Of a DNA stretch of 64,000 bases, positions 1-8,657 are shown piece after piece. Made by a program: the position numbers and the translations under genes. Position 1 is the stretch's first letter. The number at the start of each line of letters is the position of its first letter. Location: positions 2,848,001 through 2,912,000 of the forward strand of contig NZ_CP050296.1 of the NCBI RefSeq assembly GCF_014189455.1, written 5' to 3'. This DNA comes from Mesorhizobium huakuii. Lineage in GTDB: Bacteria; Pseudomonadota; Alphaproteobacteria; Rhizobiales; Rhizobiaceae. The notes under the pieces were generated by a model that had not been told where the DNA came from, made no database searches, and saw only the letters and a program-made list of their open reading frames with translations.

Positions 1-1
1 G

Positions 2-631
2 CTGCCTTGCTACGCCGACGAGGCCCGCGACATCGACACGGTCATCGACGATGAGCTGCGCAAGGCCGGCATATCGATGACGTTGGAGGCCAGACAAGCG
101 CTGCGCCGCAATCTCGGCGGCGACCGGCTGGCCTCGCGCGGCGAGATCGAAAAGCTCATCCTTTACGCCCACGGCCAGAAGGAGATCGGGCTGGAAGAGG
201 TGAGAGCGATGTCAGGCGACGTGTCCGGCGCCTCGTTCGACGACGCCGTCGACGCGCTGCTCGAAGGCAAGGTCGGCGACTTCGACACCGCCTTCACCCG
301 CCACTGCCAGTCCGGCGGCCCGCCCTTCCTGGTGCTGTCCTCGGCCATGCGGCAGTTGCAGCAGATCCAGGTCATGCGCGTCCAGATGGACTCTGCCGGC
401 CGCAATGCCGCTTCGGTCGTTGCCGGCGCGCGCCCGCCGGTTTTCTTTTCGCGGCGCAAGCTGGTGGAGAAGGCGTTGGAGCGCTGGAGCAGCGACGCGC
501 TCAGCCGCGCGCTGACCCGGCTGCAAACCGCGGTGCTGCAGACCCGCAAACGGCCCGATCTGTCCGTCGCGCTGGCGCGTCAGGCGCTGCTCGGCATTGC
601 GGTGGAAAGCGCGAGGCTGGGGCAAAGGTAG
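2..631 (+). CDS. holA: DNA polymerase III delta subunit, C-terminal part (5' end outside window)
   Basis: The frame is open from the left edge of the window, so the N-terminal AAA+ nucleotide-binding part lies upstream. The visible 209 residues contain the delta-type helical segment (LEARQALRRNLGGDRLASRGEIEKL, here cut into its parts: a leucine-rich helix, then the GGDR-LASRGEIEKL stretch typical of HolA) and a C-terminal collar-like domain with the GGPPFLVLSSAMRQLQQ segment. HolA is the clamp-loader subunit that opens the DnaN sliding clamp. It ends 37 bp before the convergent DUF2182 gene. The assignment rests on recognised family sequence; the main uncertainty is only the missing start. 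Confidence 0.85.
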   Translation: MPCYADEARDIDTVIDDELRKAGISMTLEARQALRRNLGGDRLASRGEIEKLILYAHGQKEIGLEEVRAMSGDVSGASFDDAVDALLEGKVGDFDTAFTRHCQSGGPPFLVLSSAMRQLQQIQVMRVQMDSAGRNAASVVAGARPPVFFSRRKLVEKALERWSSDALSRALTRLQTAVLQTRKRPDLSVALARQALLGIAVESARLGQR

Positions 632-667
632 GAGAGCGATCCCCCGCTTTTCGGCGCCGCGCGCTGG

Positions 668-1455
668 TCAATTCATCATCATGGCGCCCGCCGGCTGGAA
701 GGTTGGCAGCGCCTGCGGAAAGACCAGCACCGCCGCGCCGTAAAGCAGCATTGCGACACCCGACACCTTTGCGATCCTATCTCCCGACGGCAGGGTCTTT
801 TCCGCAAAGATCAGCAAGGTGACCACGGCCATGGCGGCGACGTTCATGATCCCGAGCGGAAACAGGGCGAAGAACAAAAGCCAGCAGCAGCCCAGGCAGA
901 AAAGTCCATGCTCCAGGCCCATGCGAACCGCGCCCCAGTAACCATCGCGCCATGAGGTCAGGATGAAGCCGATCGGCGTGCGGCATTTGGCCAGACACAG
1001 ATCCTTCAGCGGCGAGAGTTGATAGGCGCCGGCAATCATCAGCAGCGCGCCGCCGATGCGCGCGGCCGCCGCCGTCGACAATCCCACATGCCCGGCAAGC
1101 ATCTCCGCACCCGCCGCACCGGCAAAGGCGACAACCCCCATCACCCCCAAACCAACATGTACCCGGCGACGAACACCCAGCTCGAGACAAAGGTCTCGCC
1201 CCGGCCCTGTTTGCCGGCCTGGACCCGGTGAAACGTCAGGATCATCGGCGCCGCCGTCGGAAACATCATGGCAATCATCATGATCATCCAGACGGCAAGA
1301 AACAGCGGCGCCTGCATGCCCATGGTGAGCGCTTGCATGTCCATGCGCATGTCGGCGTCCATGCCCATCCGCTGCCGGACAAGCAGGGTCCATGCCGCCG
1401 CGGCGATCGCGATCAGCAGCGCGAGAATGATGTATCGCTGCAACGTTTGCGCCAT
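668..1455 (-). CDS. DUF2182 metal-binding membrane protein, reading frame broken by one base
   Basis: This looks like an integral membrane protein of the DUF2182 family. The N-terminal part (MAQTLQRYIILALL..., then hydrophobic Met-rich segments) stops at a TGA at 1141-1143. The rest (LAGHVGLSTAAAARIGGALL, the Cys motif LKDLCLAKCRTP, and GLEHGLFCLGCCW) continues in the next frame. Adding one G to the G5 run at 1144-1148 (minus strand) fuses them into a 262-residue protein of normal family length. It lies 33 bp downstream of a DUF1326 gene, and these two families commonly occur as a pair; a metal-related membrane function is suspected but not established. Whether the break is real or a homopolymer sequencing error cannot be told from the sequence alone. 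Confidence 0.75.
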
Positions 1456-1488
1456 GGACGGATACGTCCCGTGCTATGCGGCCACCGG

Positions 1489-2115
1489 TTACTGCTGGCC
1501 GGACCAGTTGATCGGGGCGTAATGTCCGTTGCGGCGGGAATTGTCCCAGCTCATGCCATGGTCGCTGAATGTGCTGCCTTGCGACCCCATCGCCAGAGCG
1601 AGCCAGTCGGGATTGACGGGATGGCCGGTGGCCGCCCACATCTGCCCGTCCTCGCGCATGGTCGGCAGCGGCTCGACCGCCATATGCATGACGCCCGCAA
1701 TCTCGGCCGACCGCTTCTTGCCGTCTATCCGGTAGTCTATCGGCACCTTCTTGGCGCCGAGGTTCGTGCCGATCATGGGTGCCAGCACCGCCATCGGGCC
1801 GCCCGCGGCACCAGTAAAGATGGCACCCAGCGCCTCGGTTTGCCTGTCATCGGCCCGTTCGTCGATATAGGCGGCGGCCGTCCAATTGCCGTCCGCCATC
1901 GGACCCGGCGTGTGAGCGACCATCGCGACACTGAGCCCATCCAATCGGACGTCGCCGTAATTGCCCGTATCGATATGAAAGACCAGACCGACGTCGCAAA
2001 CGCCTTTCGTCGGCTTCGATGTCAGCTGCGCATTGGTGGACAGTAGGCAGGGACAGACGACATCGCAGCTGCAATTTTCGAAGTAGCTTCCGGACAATTG
2101 CCAACGGACTGCCAT
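1489..2115 (-). CDS. DUF1326 domain protein
   Basis: A 208-residue protein beginning MAVRWQLSGSYFENCSCDVVC. The N-terminal cysteine cluster (NCSCDVVCPC) is the DUF1326 signature. The ATG at 2115 is preceded by GGAGG at 2121-2125, five bases upstream, which decides the start over a GTG at 2121 that overlaps that ribosome site. It is transcribed ahead of the DUF2182 gene, and the pair is usually co-operonic. The biochemical role is unknown; the Cys cluster suggests metal binding, which is inference. Confidence 0.85.
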   Translation of the reverse strand: MAVRWQLSGSYFENCSCDVVCPCLLSTNAQLTSKPTKGVCDVGLVFHIDTGNYGDVRLDGLSVAMVAHTPGPMADGNWTAAAYIDERADDRQTEALGAIFTGAAGGPMAVLAPMIGTNLGAKKVPIDYRIDGKKRSAEIAGVMHMAVEPLPTMREDGQMWAATGHPVNPDWLALAMGSQGSTFSDHGMSWDNSRRNGHYAPINWSGQQ

Positions 2116-2321
2116 TTGCACCTCCCACTTGCGTCAGGCGCGTCGGCATATCACTTTGGCGAGGCGGTGCCATTTCACGACTGTTGTAGGAATGGCAAAC
2201 AGCTCTCGCCGCGACTGACCGGCACGCCAGGGCATTAATTTAAGCCATATCTAATCGAGGTTACGCCGTTGCCCGGTACTGTCAAGCCGCGGGCGCCAGG
2301 GCTGGCGACAGGGGCTTCTTT

Positions 2322-2468
2322 CCTTCTCCCCTTGCGGGAGAAGGTGGATCGCCGCGCAGCGGCGAGACGGATGAGGGGTGTTCCAGCGGAGTGAGGCGTC
2401 GGCTTTCCCTGGAGCATCCGTCATCCGTCGCCGTCGGCGACACCTTCTCCCACAAGGGGAGAAGGGAA
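2322..2468. repeat. RIME-like palindromic mosaic repeat, family 1, copy 1
   Basis: The element begins CCTTCTCCCCTTGCGGGAGA and ends with its inverted counterpart (CACAAGGGGAGAAGG), with inner palindromes GCCGCGCAGCGGC and GCCGTCGGCG. A second copy lies downstream of coaE (17687-17830). It occupies most of the 374-bp gap between the DUF1326 gene and parB. It resembles rhizobial intergenic mosaic elements (RIME type). Confidence 0.85.
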
Positions 2469-2489
2469 GTCAATAAATTCGCCGGCTAA

Positions 2490-3377
2490 CTACCGCTCCT
2501 GCTTCAATCTCCGGCACAGCTCATCCAGCTGCTCCAGCGACCGATAGGACACCCGCAGTTCGCCGCCCTTGCCCTTGTGATCGATGGCCACGATCATGCC
2601 GATCGTATCGGTCAGCAGCTTTTCCAGCGCCAGCGTGTCGGTGTCCTTTTCCGGCGCGGCCTGCGCCTGTTTTGGCTTGGCCGGCGTCGGGCCGGCCGGC
2701 ATCTGCGCCAGCGCTTCGGCCTGGCGCACCGAAAGGCCCTCTTCGACGATGCGCTTGGCAAGGCCGGCCGGATCCTCGGCCGTCACCAGCGTGCGGGCGT
2801 GGCCGGCCGACAGCGCGCCGTCGACCAGCATGTCGCGGATCACCTCCGGCAGCTTCAGCAGCCTGAGCGTGTTGGCGACATGGCTGCGGCTCTTGCCGAT
2901 GACATTGCCGAGATCGGCCTGGGTGTAGCCGTGCTCGTCGATCAGCTGCTGGTAGCCCTGCGCCTCCTCGACCGCGTTGAGATCGGCGCGTTGGACGTTC
3001 TCGATGATCGCCAGCTCGAGCGCGGTGCGGTCATTGACCTCGCGGATGATGACCGGGATCTCGCTCAGCCCGGCGCGCTGGGCCGCCCGCCAGCGCCGCT
3101 CACCGGCGATGATCTCGTAGCGGCCCGCCTGCGTCGGCGACGGCCGCGCCACCACCGGCTGCACCACGCCATGTTCGCGGATCGACTGGGCGAGGTCGGT
3201 CAGTTCGGCGTCGCCAAAATGCCGGCGCGGATTTTTCGGATTGGGGCTGAGGAACTCGATCGGCACCTTGCCGTCGGCGCTCATGCCGGGCTTTTCCGGT
3301 GCCGCCGGGCGATCGATCTCGCCGATCAGTGCTGCCAGGCCACGGCCCAGTCTTTTCCTCGAAAGGTCTTCGCTCAT
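2490..3377 (-). CDS. parB: chromosome-partitioning protein ParB
   Basis: A 295-residue ParB. The N-terminus (KRLGRGLAALIGE) is the ParA-interaction segment. The ParB/Srx CTPase-type domain carries the GERRWRAAQRAG box near residues 90-100, followed by the helix-turn-helix region (YTQADLGNVIGKSRSHVANTLR split around residues 150-170) and a C-terminal dimerisation region ending RRLKQER. ParB loads on parS sites and with ParA segregates the replication origin. It follows parA on the same strand after an 81-bp spacer, and parS sites lie at 4.9-7.3 kb, consistent with an origin-proximal par locus. Confidence 0.97.
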   Translation of the reverse strand: MSEDLSRKRLGRGLAALIGEIDRPAAPEKPGMSADGKVPIEFLSPNPKNPRRHFGDAELTDLAQSIREHGVVQPVVARPSPTQAGRYEIIAGERRWRAAQRAGLSEIPVIIREVNDRTALELAIIENVQRADLNAVEEAQGYQQLIDEHGYTQADLGNVIGKSRSHVANTLRLLKLPEVIRDMLVDGALSAGHARTLVTAEDPAGLAKRIVEEGLSVRQAEALAQMPAGPTPAKPKQAQAAPEKDTDTLALEKLLTDTIGMIVAIDHKGKGGELRVSYRSLEQLDELCRRLKQER

Positions 3378-3458
3378 CTCAATTCCAAGTCTATTTTAGA
3401 TGATTGTCTTCGGATCGTTTCGGTATCGAATCGGCTGTTAATTATGCATCCGATCTAA

Positions 3459-4280
3459 TCAAGCGGCGCGCAATTTGCGCTCGCGGCGGATCACTTCCGA
3501 GGCCAGCTGCAGATAGGCCTGGCTTCCAGAACACTTCAAATCATAGAGGATCGCGGGCTTGCCGTAGGATGGCGCCTCCGACACCCGCACATTGCGCGGA
3601 ATGATGGTCTCGTAGACCTTGTCGCCCATATGCTGGCGGACATCCTGCACCACCTGGTTGGCGAGATTGTTGCGGCCGTCATACATGGTCAGCACGATGC
3701 CCTGGATGGTGAGGTCCGGATTGATCGAGCGGCGCACCTGCTCGACGGTTTCCAGCAACTGGCTCAAGCCTTCGAGCGCGAAGAACTCGCATTGCAGTGG
3801 CACCAGCACCGAATCGGCCGCCGCCATCGAATTGAGCGTGAGAAGATTGAGCGACGGCGGGCAGTCGATCAGCACATAGCCGAAGCCGGCTGCACGCGCC
3901 GTTGCGGCATTCAAGGCATTGCGCAGCCGCAGCACGCGGTCGGGCGCCGAGGCGATCTCCATTTCGATGCCAAGCAGATCGAGCGTCGACGGCACGATCG
4001 ACAGGCCCGGCACCGCGGTCGGGATGGCCGCGGCCTCCAGCTCCAATTCGCCGGTCAGAACGTCATAGGAAGAGACGGTGCGGTCCTTGCGGTCGATGCC
4101 GAGGCCGGTGCTGGCGTTGCCTTGCGGATCAAGGTCGACGATCAGCACCTTTTCGCCGATCGCGGCCAAAGCGGTGGCCAGATTGATGGCGGTGGTGGTC
4201 TTGCCGACCCCGCCCTTCTGGTTGGCTACGGTGATGATTCGGGGGCCGTTTTTCATCATGGGTTTATGCCAGAAATTCAT
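3459..4280 (-). CDS. parA: chromosome-partitioning ATPase ParA
   Basis: A 273-residue ParA/Soj ATPase. The deviant Walker A (NQKGGVGKTT) is near residue 24, followed by LIVDLDPQGNASTGLG and the VLIDCPPSLNLLT segment (Walker B region). It drives origin segregation with ParB on the nucleoid. The start used is the ATG at 4280; Met codons at 4259 and 4256 (MMKNGPRIITVANQ) are possible alternatives and would match some annotated homologues better. It lies 33 bp downstream of rsmG in the order mnmG-rsmG-parA-parB, all on the minus strand. Confidence 0.97.
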   Translation of the reverse strand: MNFWHKPMMKNGPRIITVANQKGGVGKTTTAINLATALAAIGEKVLIVDLDPQGNASTGLGIDRKDRTVSSYDVLTGELELEAAAIPTAVPGLSIVPSTLDLLGIEMEIASAPDRVLRLRNALNAATARAAGFGYVLIDCPPSLNLLTLNSMAAADSVLVPLQCEFFALEGLSQLLETVEQVRRSINPDLTIQGIVLTMYDGRNNLANQVVQDVRQHMGDKVYETIIPRNVRVSEAPSYGKPAILYDLKCSGSQAYLQLASEVIRRERKLRAA

Positions 4281-4313
4281 TTTTGGGTCGCCAAATAGCC
4301 CGACAGATCGGGA

Positions 4314-4946
4314 TCAGACAGGTCGCAGGTCAGACAGTTCCAGGATGACGCCATGGGGGTCCGTCACACTGGGATGTTCTACCAGATCAAAGGCCCATCG
4401 GTTAACGCTTTCTTGCACTTCGGCGCGATAATCCCGGCCTTTGTGGAACAGCCCGCGCGCGCCGGCCGTCAGCCACGGCGCCGACAGATCCAACAGGACC
4501 GAAAGCGAGGCCAGAGCCCGTGCCGTGACGATTTGTGGCGCAGGAACAAGCGCATGGCTGTCCTCTATGCGGCGCGCCACGACCCGCGCCGGCAGGCTGA
4601 ACTGGCCAATGACGGTCTGCAGGAACGACGCCTTTTTGCGGTTGCTTTCCACCAGATCGATGCTGGCTCCCGGACGGTCGGCGAGCAGGAAAGCCATGAC
4701 CAGGCCCGGAAATCCGCCGCCCGAACCAATGTCGACCCAACGTGTGGCATTGGGCTCTATGCGCGCCAGTTGCGCGCTGTCGAGGATGTGGCGCTGCCAG
4801 ACATCGCCTGCGGTCGACTGCGCCACGAGATTGATGCTGCGATTCCATTTCTGGAACATGGCTTCAAACGCCACCAGGCGATCGAATGTTTCACGTGAAA
4901 CCGGGCCGGCCGCGCCCTGCAGGCTCTCTAGGGAGAAAGAACTCAC
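4314..4946 (-). CDS. rsmG: 16S rRNA (guanine-N7) methyltransferase RsmG (GidB)
   Basis: A 210-residue class I SAM-dependent methyltransferase that modifies G527 (E. coli numbering) of 16S rRNA in the 530 loop. The SAM-binding motif [11 protein letters not shown] lies near residues 72-82 and the [19 protein letters not shown] stretch near 40-58. The start is GTG and overlaps the mnmG stop as GTGA, indicating translational coupling. The early codons for VSRETF contain a near-perfect parS site (4887-4902), so the coding sequence doubles as a centromere element. Confidence 0.96.
   Translation of the reverse strand: MSSFSLESLQGAAGPVSRETFDRLVAFEAMFQKWNRSINLVAQSTAGDVWQRHILDSAQLARIEPNATRWVDIGSGGGFPGLVMAFLLADRPGASIDLVESNRKKASFLQTVIGQFSLPARVVARRIEDSHALVPAPQIVTARALASLSVLLDLSAPWLTAGARGLFHKGRDYRAEVQESVNRWAFDLVEHPSVTDPHGVILELSDLRPV
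4887..4902. promoter_or_regulatory. parS site inside rsmG
   Basis: TGTTTCACGTGAAACC matches 15 of 16 bases of the bacterial parS consensus TGTTTCACGTGAAACA. It lies within the 5' end of rsmG, about 0.6 kb upstream of parA. Confidence 0.9.
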
Positions 4947-6814
4947 GCAACGTCTCTCTGCGCACTTTCATAATGCCGGACATGCGCAACAATGATCGCC
5001 AATGCCGCCGGCGTCATGCCCTCCATGCGCTGCGCATCGGCAATGGAACGCGGCCGCCGCGCCTGCATCTTCTGCTTCAGTTCGTTGGACAGGCCGGGCA
5101 CGCCGGCGAAGTCGATGGTCTCGGGGATCAGGCGGCTCTCCTCGTGACGGATCTGCGCCACATCGCTCTGCTGCCGATCGAGATAGACCGAATATTTCGC
5201 CTCCGTTTCGAGCCGCTCCGCGGTCTTGCCATCGATGGCAGCAAACTTCGGCTCGACCCTGGCCAGCCAGGCGACATCGACATCGGGATAGGCCAGCAAC
5301 TCGTAGCCGGAGCGCCGCACGCCGTCGCGGTTGATCTCCAGCCCGTGCCGCGCCGCTTCATTGGGCGTCATCGCCAGCGACTTCGCCAGCTCCCGCGCCG
5401 CGTCGAGCCGCTGCATGACATCACCATAGCGCCGCATGCGTTGCGCCGAGGCGATCCCCAGCTTCTCCGCGAGCGGCGTCAGCCGCTCATCAGCATTGTC
5501 GGCGCGCAGCGACAGCCGGAATTCGGCGCGCGAGGTGAACATGCGATAGGGTTCACTGATGCCGCGGCTGGTCAAATCGTCGACCATAACGCCGATATAG
5601 GCCTCGGTGCGGCTGAGCATAATTTCCTCGCCGCCTGACGCTCGACGCGCCGCGTTAAGGCCGGCGAGCAGGCCTTGACCGGCCGCTTCCTCATAGCCTG
5701 TCGTGCCGTTGATCTGCCCGGCGAGGAAGAGCCCACCGACGCGCTTGGTTTCCAGCGTCTGATGCAGCTCGCGCGGATCGACATGATCATATTCAATGGC
5801 ATAGCCGGGCTGCAGCATGATCGCTCGCTCCAGCCCGGGAATGGTCTTCAGGATGTCGAGTTGCACATCTTCAGGCAGCGAGGTCGAAATCCCGTTGGGA
5901 TAGGCGGTGTCGTCGTCCAGCCCTTCCGGCTCGAGAAAGATCTGATGGCCGTCCCGGTCGCCGAACTTGACGATCTTGTCCTCGATCGACGGGCAATAGC
6001 GCGGGCCAACGCCTTCGATCGAGCCGGAATACATAGCGGAGCGGCCGAGATTGGCGCGGATCAGATCATGCGTGGCCGTTGTCGTGCGCGTGATGCCACA
6101 GTCGATCTGCGGTGTGTCGATGCGGTCGGTCATCAGCGAGAACGGCACGGGATCTTCATCCGCCGCCTGGCTCTCGAGCGACGCCCAGTCGATGGTCTTT
6201 CCGTCCAGTCGCGGCGGCGTGCCGGTCTTCAGCCGACCGAGCTTGAAGCCGGCGCGGGCCATCGTCGCCGACAGACCAAGGCTTGCCTGCTCGTTCATGC
6301 GCCCGGCGACGATCTTCTTCTCGCCAATATGAATGAGGCCGCGCAGGAAGGTCCCGGTGGTCAGCACCACGGCGCCGCAAGCAAGCCTGCGGCCGTCGGC
6401 CAGGAGAACAGCGGCGATCCGTCCTTCATCGATCTCGAAATCCAGAACCTCGGCCTCGACGACATCGAGATCGTTCTGCTGCCGAATCGCTTCCTGCATC
6501 GCCAGGCGATAGAGCTTCCTGTCGGCCTGCGTGCGTGGCCCGCGCACCGCCGGGCCCTTGCGCCGATTGAGCAAACGGAACTGAATCCCGGCGGCATCCG
6601 CCACACGGCCCATCAGCCCGTCCATGGCATCGATCTCGCGGACCAGGTGACCCTTGCCGAGCCCACCGATCGCCGGATTGCACGACATCACGCCGATCGT
6701 GTCGAATCGGAGCGTCACCAGCGCGGTTTTGGCGCCGGCGCGCGCGGCAGCGCTGGCCGCCTCGCACCCCGCATGGCCGCCGCCCACCACAACCACATCA
6801 TAGTGATCGGTCAT
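4943..6814 (-). CDS. mnmG: tRNA uridine-5-carboxymethylaminomethyl modification enzyme MnmG (GidA)
   Basis: A 623-residue FAD-dependent enzyme that with MnmE forms the cmnm5U modification at wobble uridine 34. The N-terminal FAD-binding motif [17 protein letters not shown] is present. It is followed by the MnmG signature [20 protein letters not shown] and [13 protein letters not shown]. The C-terminus carries [17 protein letters not shown]. The start at [13 protein letters not shown] is chosen over an upstream in-frame codon at 6877 because family proteins begin just before the FAD motif. The stop overlaps the rsmG GTG start. Its partner mnmE lies immediately upstream. Confidence 0.97.
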   Translation of the reverse strand: MTDHYDVVVVGGGHAGCEAASAAARAGAKTALVTLRFDTIGVMSCNPAIGGLGKGHLVREIDAMDGLMGRVADAAGIQFRLLNRRKGPAVRGPRTQADRKLYRLAMQEAIRQQNDLDVVEAEVLDFEIDEGRIAAVLLADGRRLACGAVVLTTGTFLRGLIHIGEKKIVAGRMNEQASLGLSATMARAGFKLGRLKTGTPPRLDGKTIDWASLESQAADEDPVPFSLMTDRIDTPQIDCGITRTTTATHDLIRANLGRSAMYSGSIEGVGPRYCPSIEDKIVKFGDRDGHQIFLEPEGLDDDTAYPNGISTSLPEDVQLDILKTIPGLERAIMLQPGYAIEYDHVDPRELHQTLETKRVGGLFLAGQINGTTGYEEAAGQGLLAGLNAARRASGGEEIMLSRTEAYIGVMVDDLTSRGISEPYRMFTSRAEFRLSLRADNADERLTPLAEKLGIASAQRMRRYGDVMQRLDAARELAKSLAMTPNEAARHGLEINRDGVRRSGYELLAYPDVDVAWLARVEPKFAAIDGKTAERLETEAKYSVYLDRQQSDVAQIRHEESRLIPETIDFAGVPGLSNELKQKMQARRPRSIADAQRMEGMTPAALAIIVAHVRHYESAQRDVA

Positions 6815-6892
6815 TTCAAATTTCCTGGACTCAATAGAGATAGAGGGACACATGTCCCCGCAGGGCCAAGCTGTCAAGAAAACTTCGCGGCA

Positions 6893-6908
6893 AGTTTCAC
6901 GTGAAACA
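6893..6908. promoter_or_regulatory. parS site upstream of mnmG
   Basis: AGTTTCACGTGAAACA differs from the parS consensus at the first base only. Confidence 0.9.
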
Positions 6909-6931
6909 GGGTGAGGGCCACGTTCGGCGGA

Positions 6932-6976
6932 TGTTTCACGTGAGTCATGGCTCTTGCGATTGTTTCGCGTGAGTCA
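6932..6976. promoter_or_regulatory. pair of degenerate parS-like sites
   Basis: TGTTTCACGTGAGTCA (6932-6947) and TGTTTCGCGTGAGTCA (6961-6976) keep the left parS half and the CGTGA centre but have two or three mismatches on the right. They follow the strong site at 6893 by 23 and 52 bp, so they probably act, if at all, as weak ParB sites. Confidence 0.6.
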
Positions 6977-7003
6977 CAGCCAGGGATGACGACGCGTTCC
7001 TAA

Positions 7004-7186
7004 CTTCGTCATCCACGGGCGGAGCAGCCACGAAGTGGCGTCGCGGAGACCCGAGGATCCATGCCGCGACCTTGCTGACGGGTGCAACGGAGCAGAATTC
7101 TGGGCCGTCGCGACGCGTTGGAGTCCCGGAATGGATCCTAGGGTCTGCGCCGCGTCGCTTCGCTCCTTGCTTCGCCCTAGGATGAC
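7004..7186. repeat. about 180-bp intergenic repeat, family 5, copy 1
   Basis: It starts CTTCGTCATCCACGGGCGGA, contains GACCCGAGGATCCAT and GGATCCTAGGGTCTGCGCC, and ends CTTCGCCCTAGGATGAC. A close second copy lies at 20354-20536. The GATCC/CCTAGG parts are inverted relative to each other, so the RNA could fold into a long hairpin. It fills most of the mnmE-mnmG spacer. Confidence 0.8.
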
Positions 7187-7251
7187 TAAGCCGTTGGTGT
7201 CGCTGCCAGTTATCAGCACCGAGCAGCAGGGCTGGTCTTCGACCAAGCGCT

Positions 7252-7267
7252 TGTTTCACGTGAATCA
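7252..7267. promoter_or_regulatory. parS site overlapping the mnmE stop codon
   Basis: TGTTTCACGTGAATCA has one mismatch to the parS consensus. Its last three bases are the mnmE TGA stop read on the minus strand. Confidence 0.8.
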
Positions 7268-8596
7268 TTTCCCGATGCAGAACTGCCCGAAAATCACGTC
7301 GAGCATATCCTCGACATCAATCGCGCCAACGATTCGGCCGAGGCTCTCCGCCGCCAGCCGCAACTCTTCGGCGCGCAATTCCTGGCCAGCGGCGCCGTCA
7401 TCGGCGGCGCGAAGCAGATGGCGATTCGCCTCGCCGAGCAGTTCGACATGACGCAGGCGGGACGGCAGGATATCTCCAACGGTGCCTGCCGCATCCGCCG
7501 CTCGTCGACCGATCTCCGCCAGCAGCACCTCCACGCCGACCCCGCTTACAACGGAAATGACGACGTCATATCGAGCCTCCGCATCCTGAACCGTCTGCGG
7601 ATCCAAAAGATCGAGCTTGGTGCCGACCCGCAAGAGGGGTGCCTTGCCCGGCAGCGGGCCAATATCCCCGGGAGACAAACTATCTTCCAGCAGCAGCATG
7701 AGATCGGCGCGGTCGGCCTTGGCCCGTGCCTTCTCGATGCCGATCGCCTCGACTTTGCCCGGCGCGTCGCGCAGCCCAGCCGTGTCCGTCAGCCTGACGC
7801 GCAGCCCGCCGAGATCCAGCGTCACTTCGAGCAGATCGCGGGTCGTGCCTGGCTCATCCGTTACAATAGCTGCATCGCGCCGCGCCAAGGCGTTGAACAG
7901 ACTCGACTTGCCGGCGTTCGGCGCGCCAAGAATGACGACCTCGAAGCCGTCGCGGATGATTTCGGCCGCATGGAACCCAGCGATGTGGCGGTCGATCTCG
8001 CCGATCATCGTCCGGACATCGGACCAGACCGTATCCGAAACGGATCCCGGCACATCGTCCTCATCGGCAAAGTCGATCTCCGCCTCGATCATGGCGCGCG
8101 CATGGATCAGCCGGCGGCGCCATGTCAAATAAAGCTCGCTCTGGACGCCCTCCGCATTCTGGACGGCAAAGCGCCGCTGCGCCTCGGTCTCGGCGTTGAC
8201 CAGATCGGCCAGCGCCTCGGTCTCGACCAGATCGACCTTACCGTTGAGAAAGGCCCGGCGCGTGAATTCGCCGGGTTCGGCGTGCCTGACGCCGTCAAAG
8301 CCACTGATGATCTCCAGCATCCTGGCCACGACGGCGCGTCCGCCATGGACATGGAATTCGGCGACATCCTCACCGGTGAAGCTGGCCGGCCCGGGAAAGA
8401 AGACAACCAGGCCGCTGTCCAGCACGGTTCCATCCGGCGCCCTGAACTTGCGCAGAACCGCCGCACGCTCCTTAACCATGCCGCCGGCGATCGTTTCGAC
8501 CACGAATCGAGTCTGCGGGCCGGAAATACGCAGCACGGCAACGCCGGCCGGAAGCCGGCCGCTCGACAGCGCAACGATCGAATCGCCTGAAATCAT
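7265..8596 (-). CDS. mnmE: tRNA uridine-5-carboxymethylaminomethyl modification GTPase MnmE (TrmE)
   Basis: A 443-residue dimeric GTPase, partner of MnmG in wobble-uridine modification. The N-terminal tetrahydrofolate-binding domain covers roughly residues 1-118. The inserted G domain shows GAPNAGKSSLFNAL (P-loop), DEPGTTRDLLE, DTAGL and GTKLDLL. The C-terminus ends in CIGK, matching the family C-x-G-K motif whose cysteine is catalytic or structural. It starts 61 bp from the divergent DUF255 gene and reads towards mnmG. Confidence 0.97.
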   Translation of the reverse strand: MISGDSIVALSSGRLPAGVAVLRISGPQTRFVVETIAGGMVKERAAVLRKFRAPDGTVLDSGLVVFFPGPASFTGEDVAEFHVHGGRAVVARMLEIISGFDGVRHAEPGEFTRRAFLNGKVDLVETEALADLVNAETEAQRRFAVQNAEGVQSELYLTWRRRLIHARAMIEAEIDFADEDDVPGSVSDTVWSDVRTMIGEIDRHIAGFHAAEIIRDGFEVVILGAPNAGKSSLFNALARRDAAIVTDEPGTTRDLLEVTLDLGGLRVRLTDTAGLRDAPGKVEAIGIEKARAKADRADLMLLLEDSLSPGDIGPLPGKAPLLRVGTKLDLLDPQTVQDAEARYDVVISVVSGVGVEVLLAEIGRRAADAAGTVGDILPSRLRHVELLGEANRHLLRAADDGAAGQELRAEELRLAAESLGRIVGAIDVEDMLDVIFGQFCIGK

Positions 8597-8657
8597 TTGC
8601 CCGCTCTGTTGAACCGCCCTAGCCTCGCGCCCTCAAAACAACCCGAGTTTCCTCATC

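Noticed and set aside
1228..2046. A 272-codon plus-strand open frame over the DUF1326/DUF2182 pair
   Set aside because: Antisense shadow with low-complexity His/Arg-rich sequence; both minus-strand genes have family signatures.
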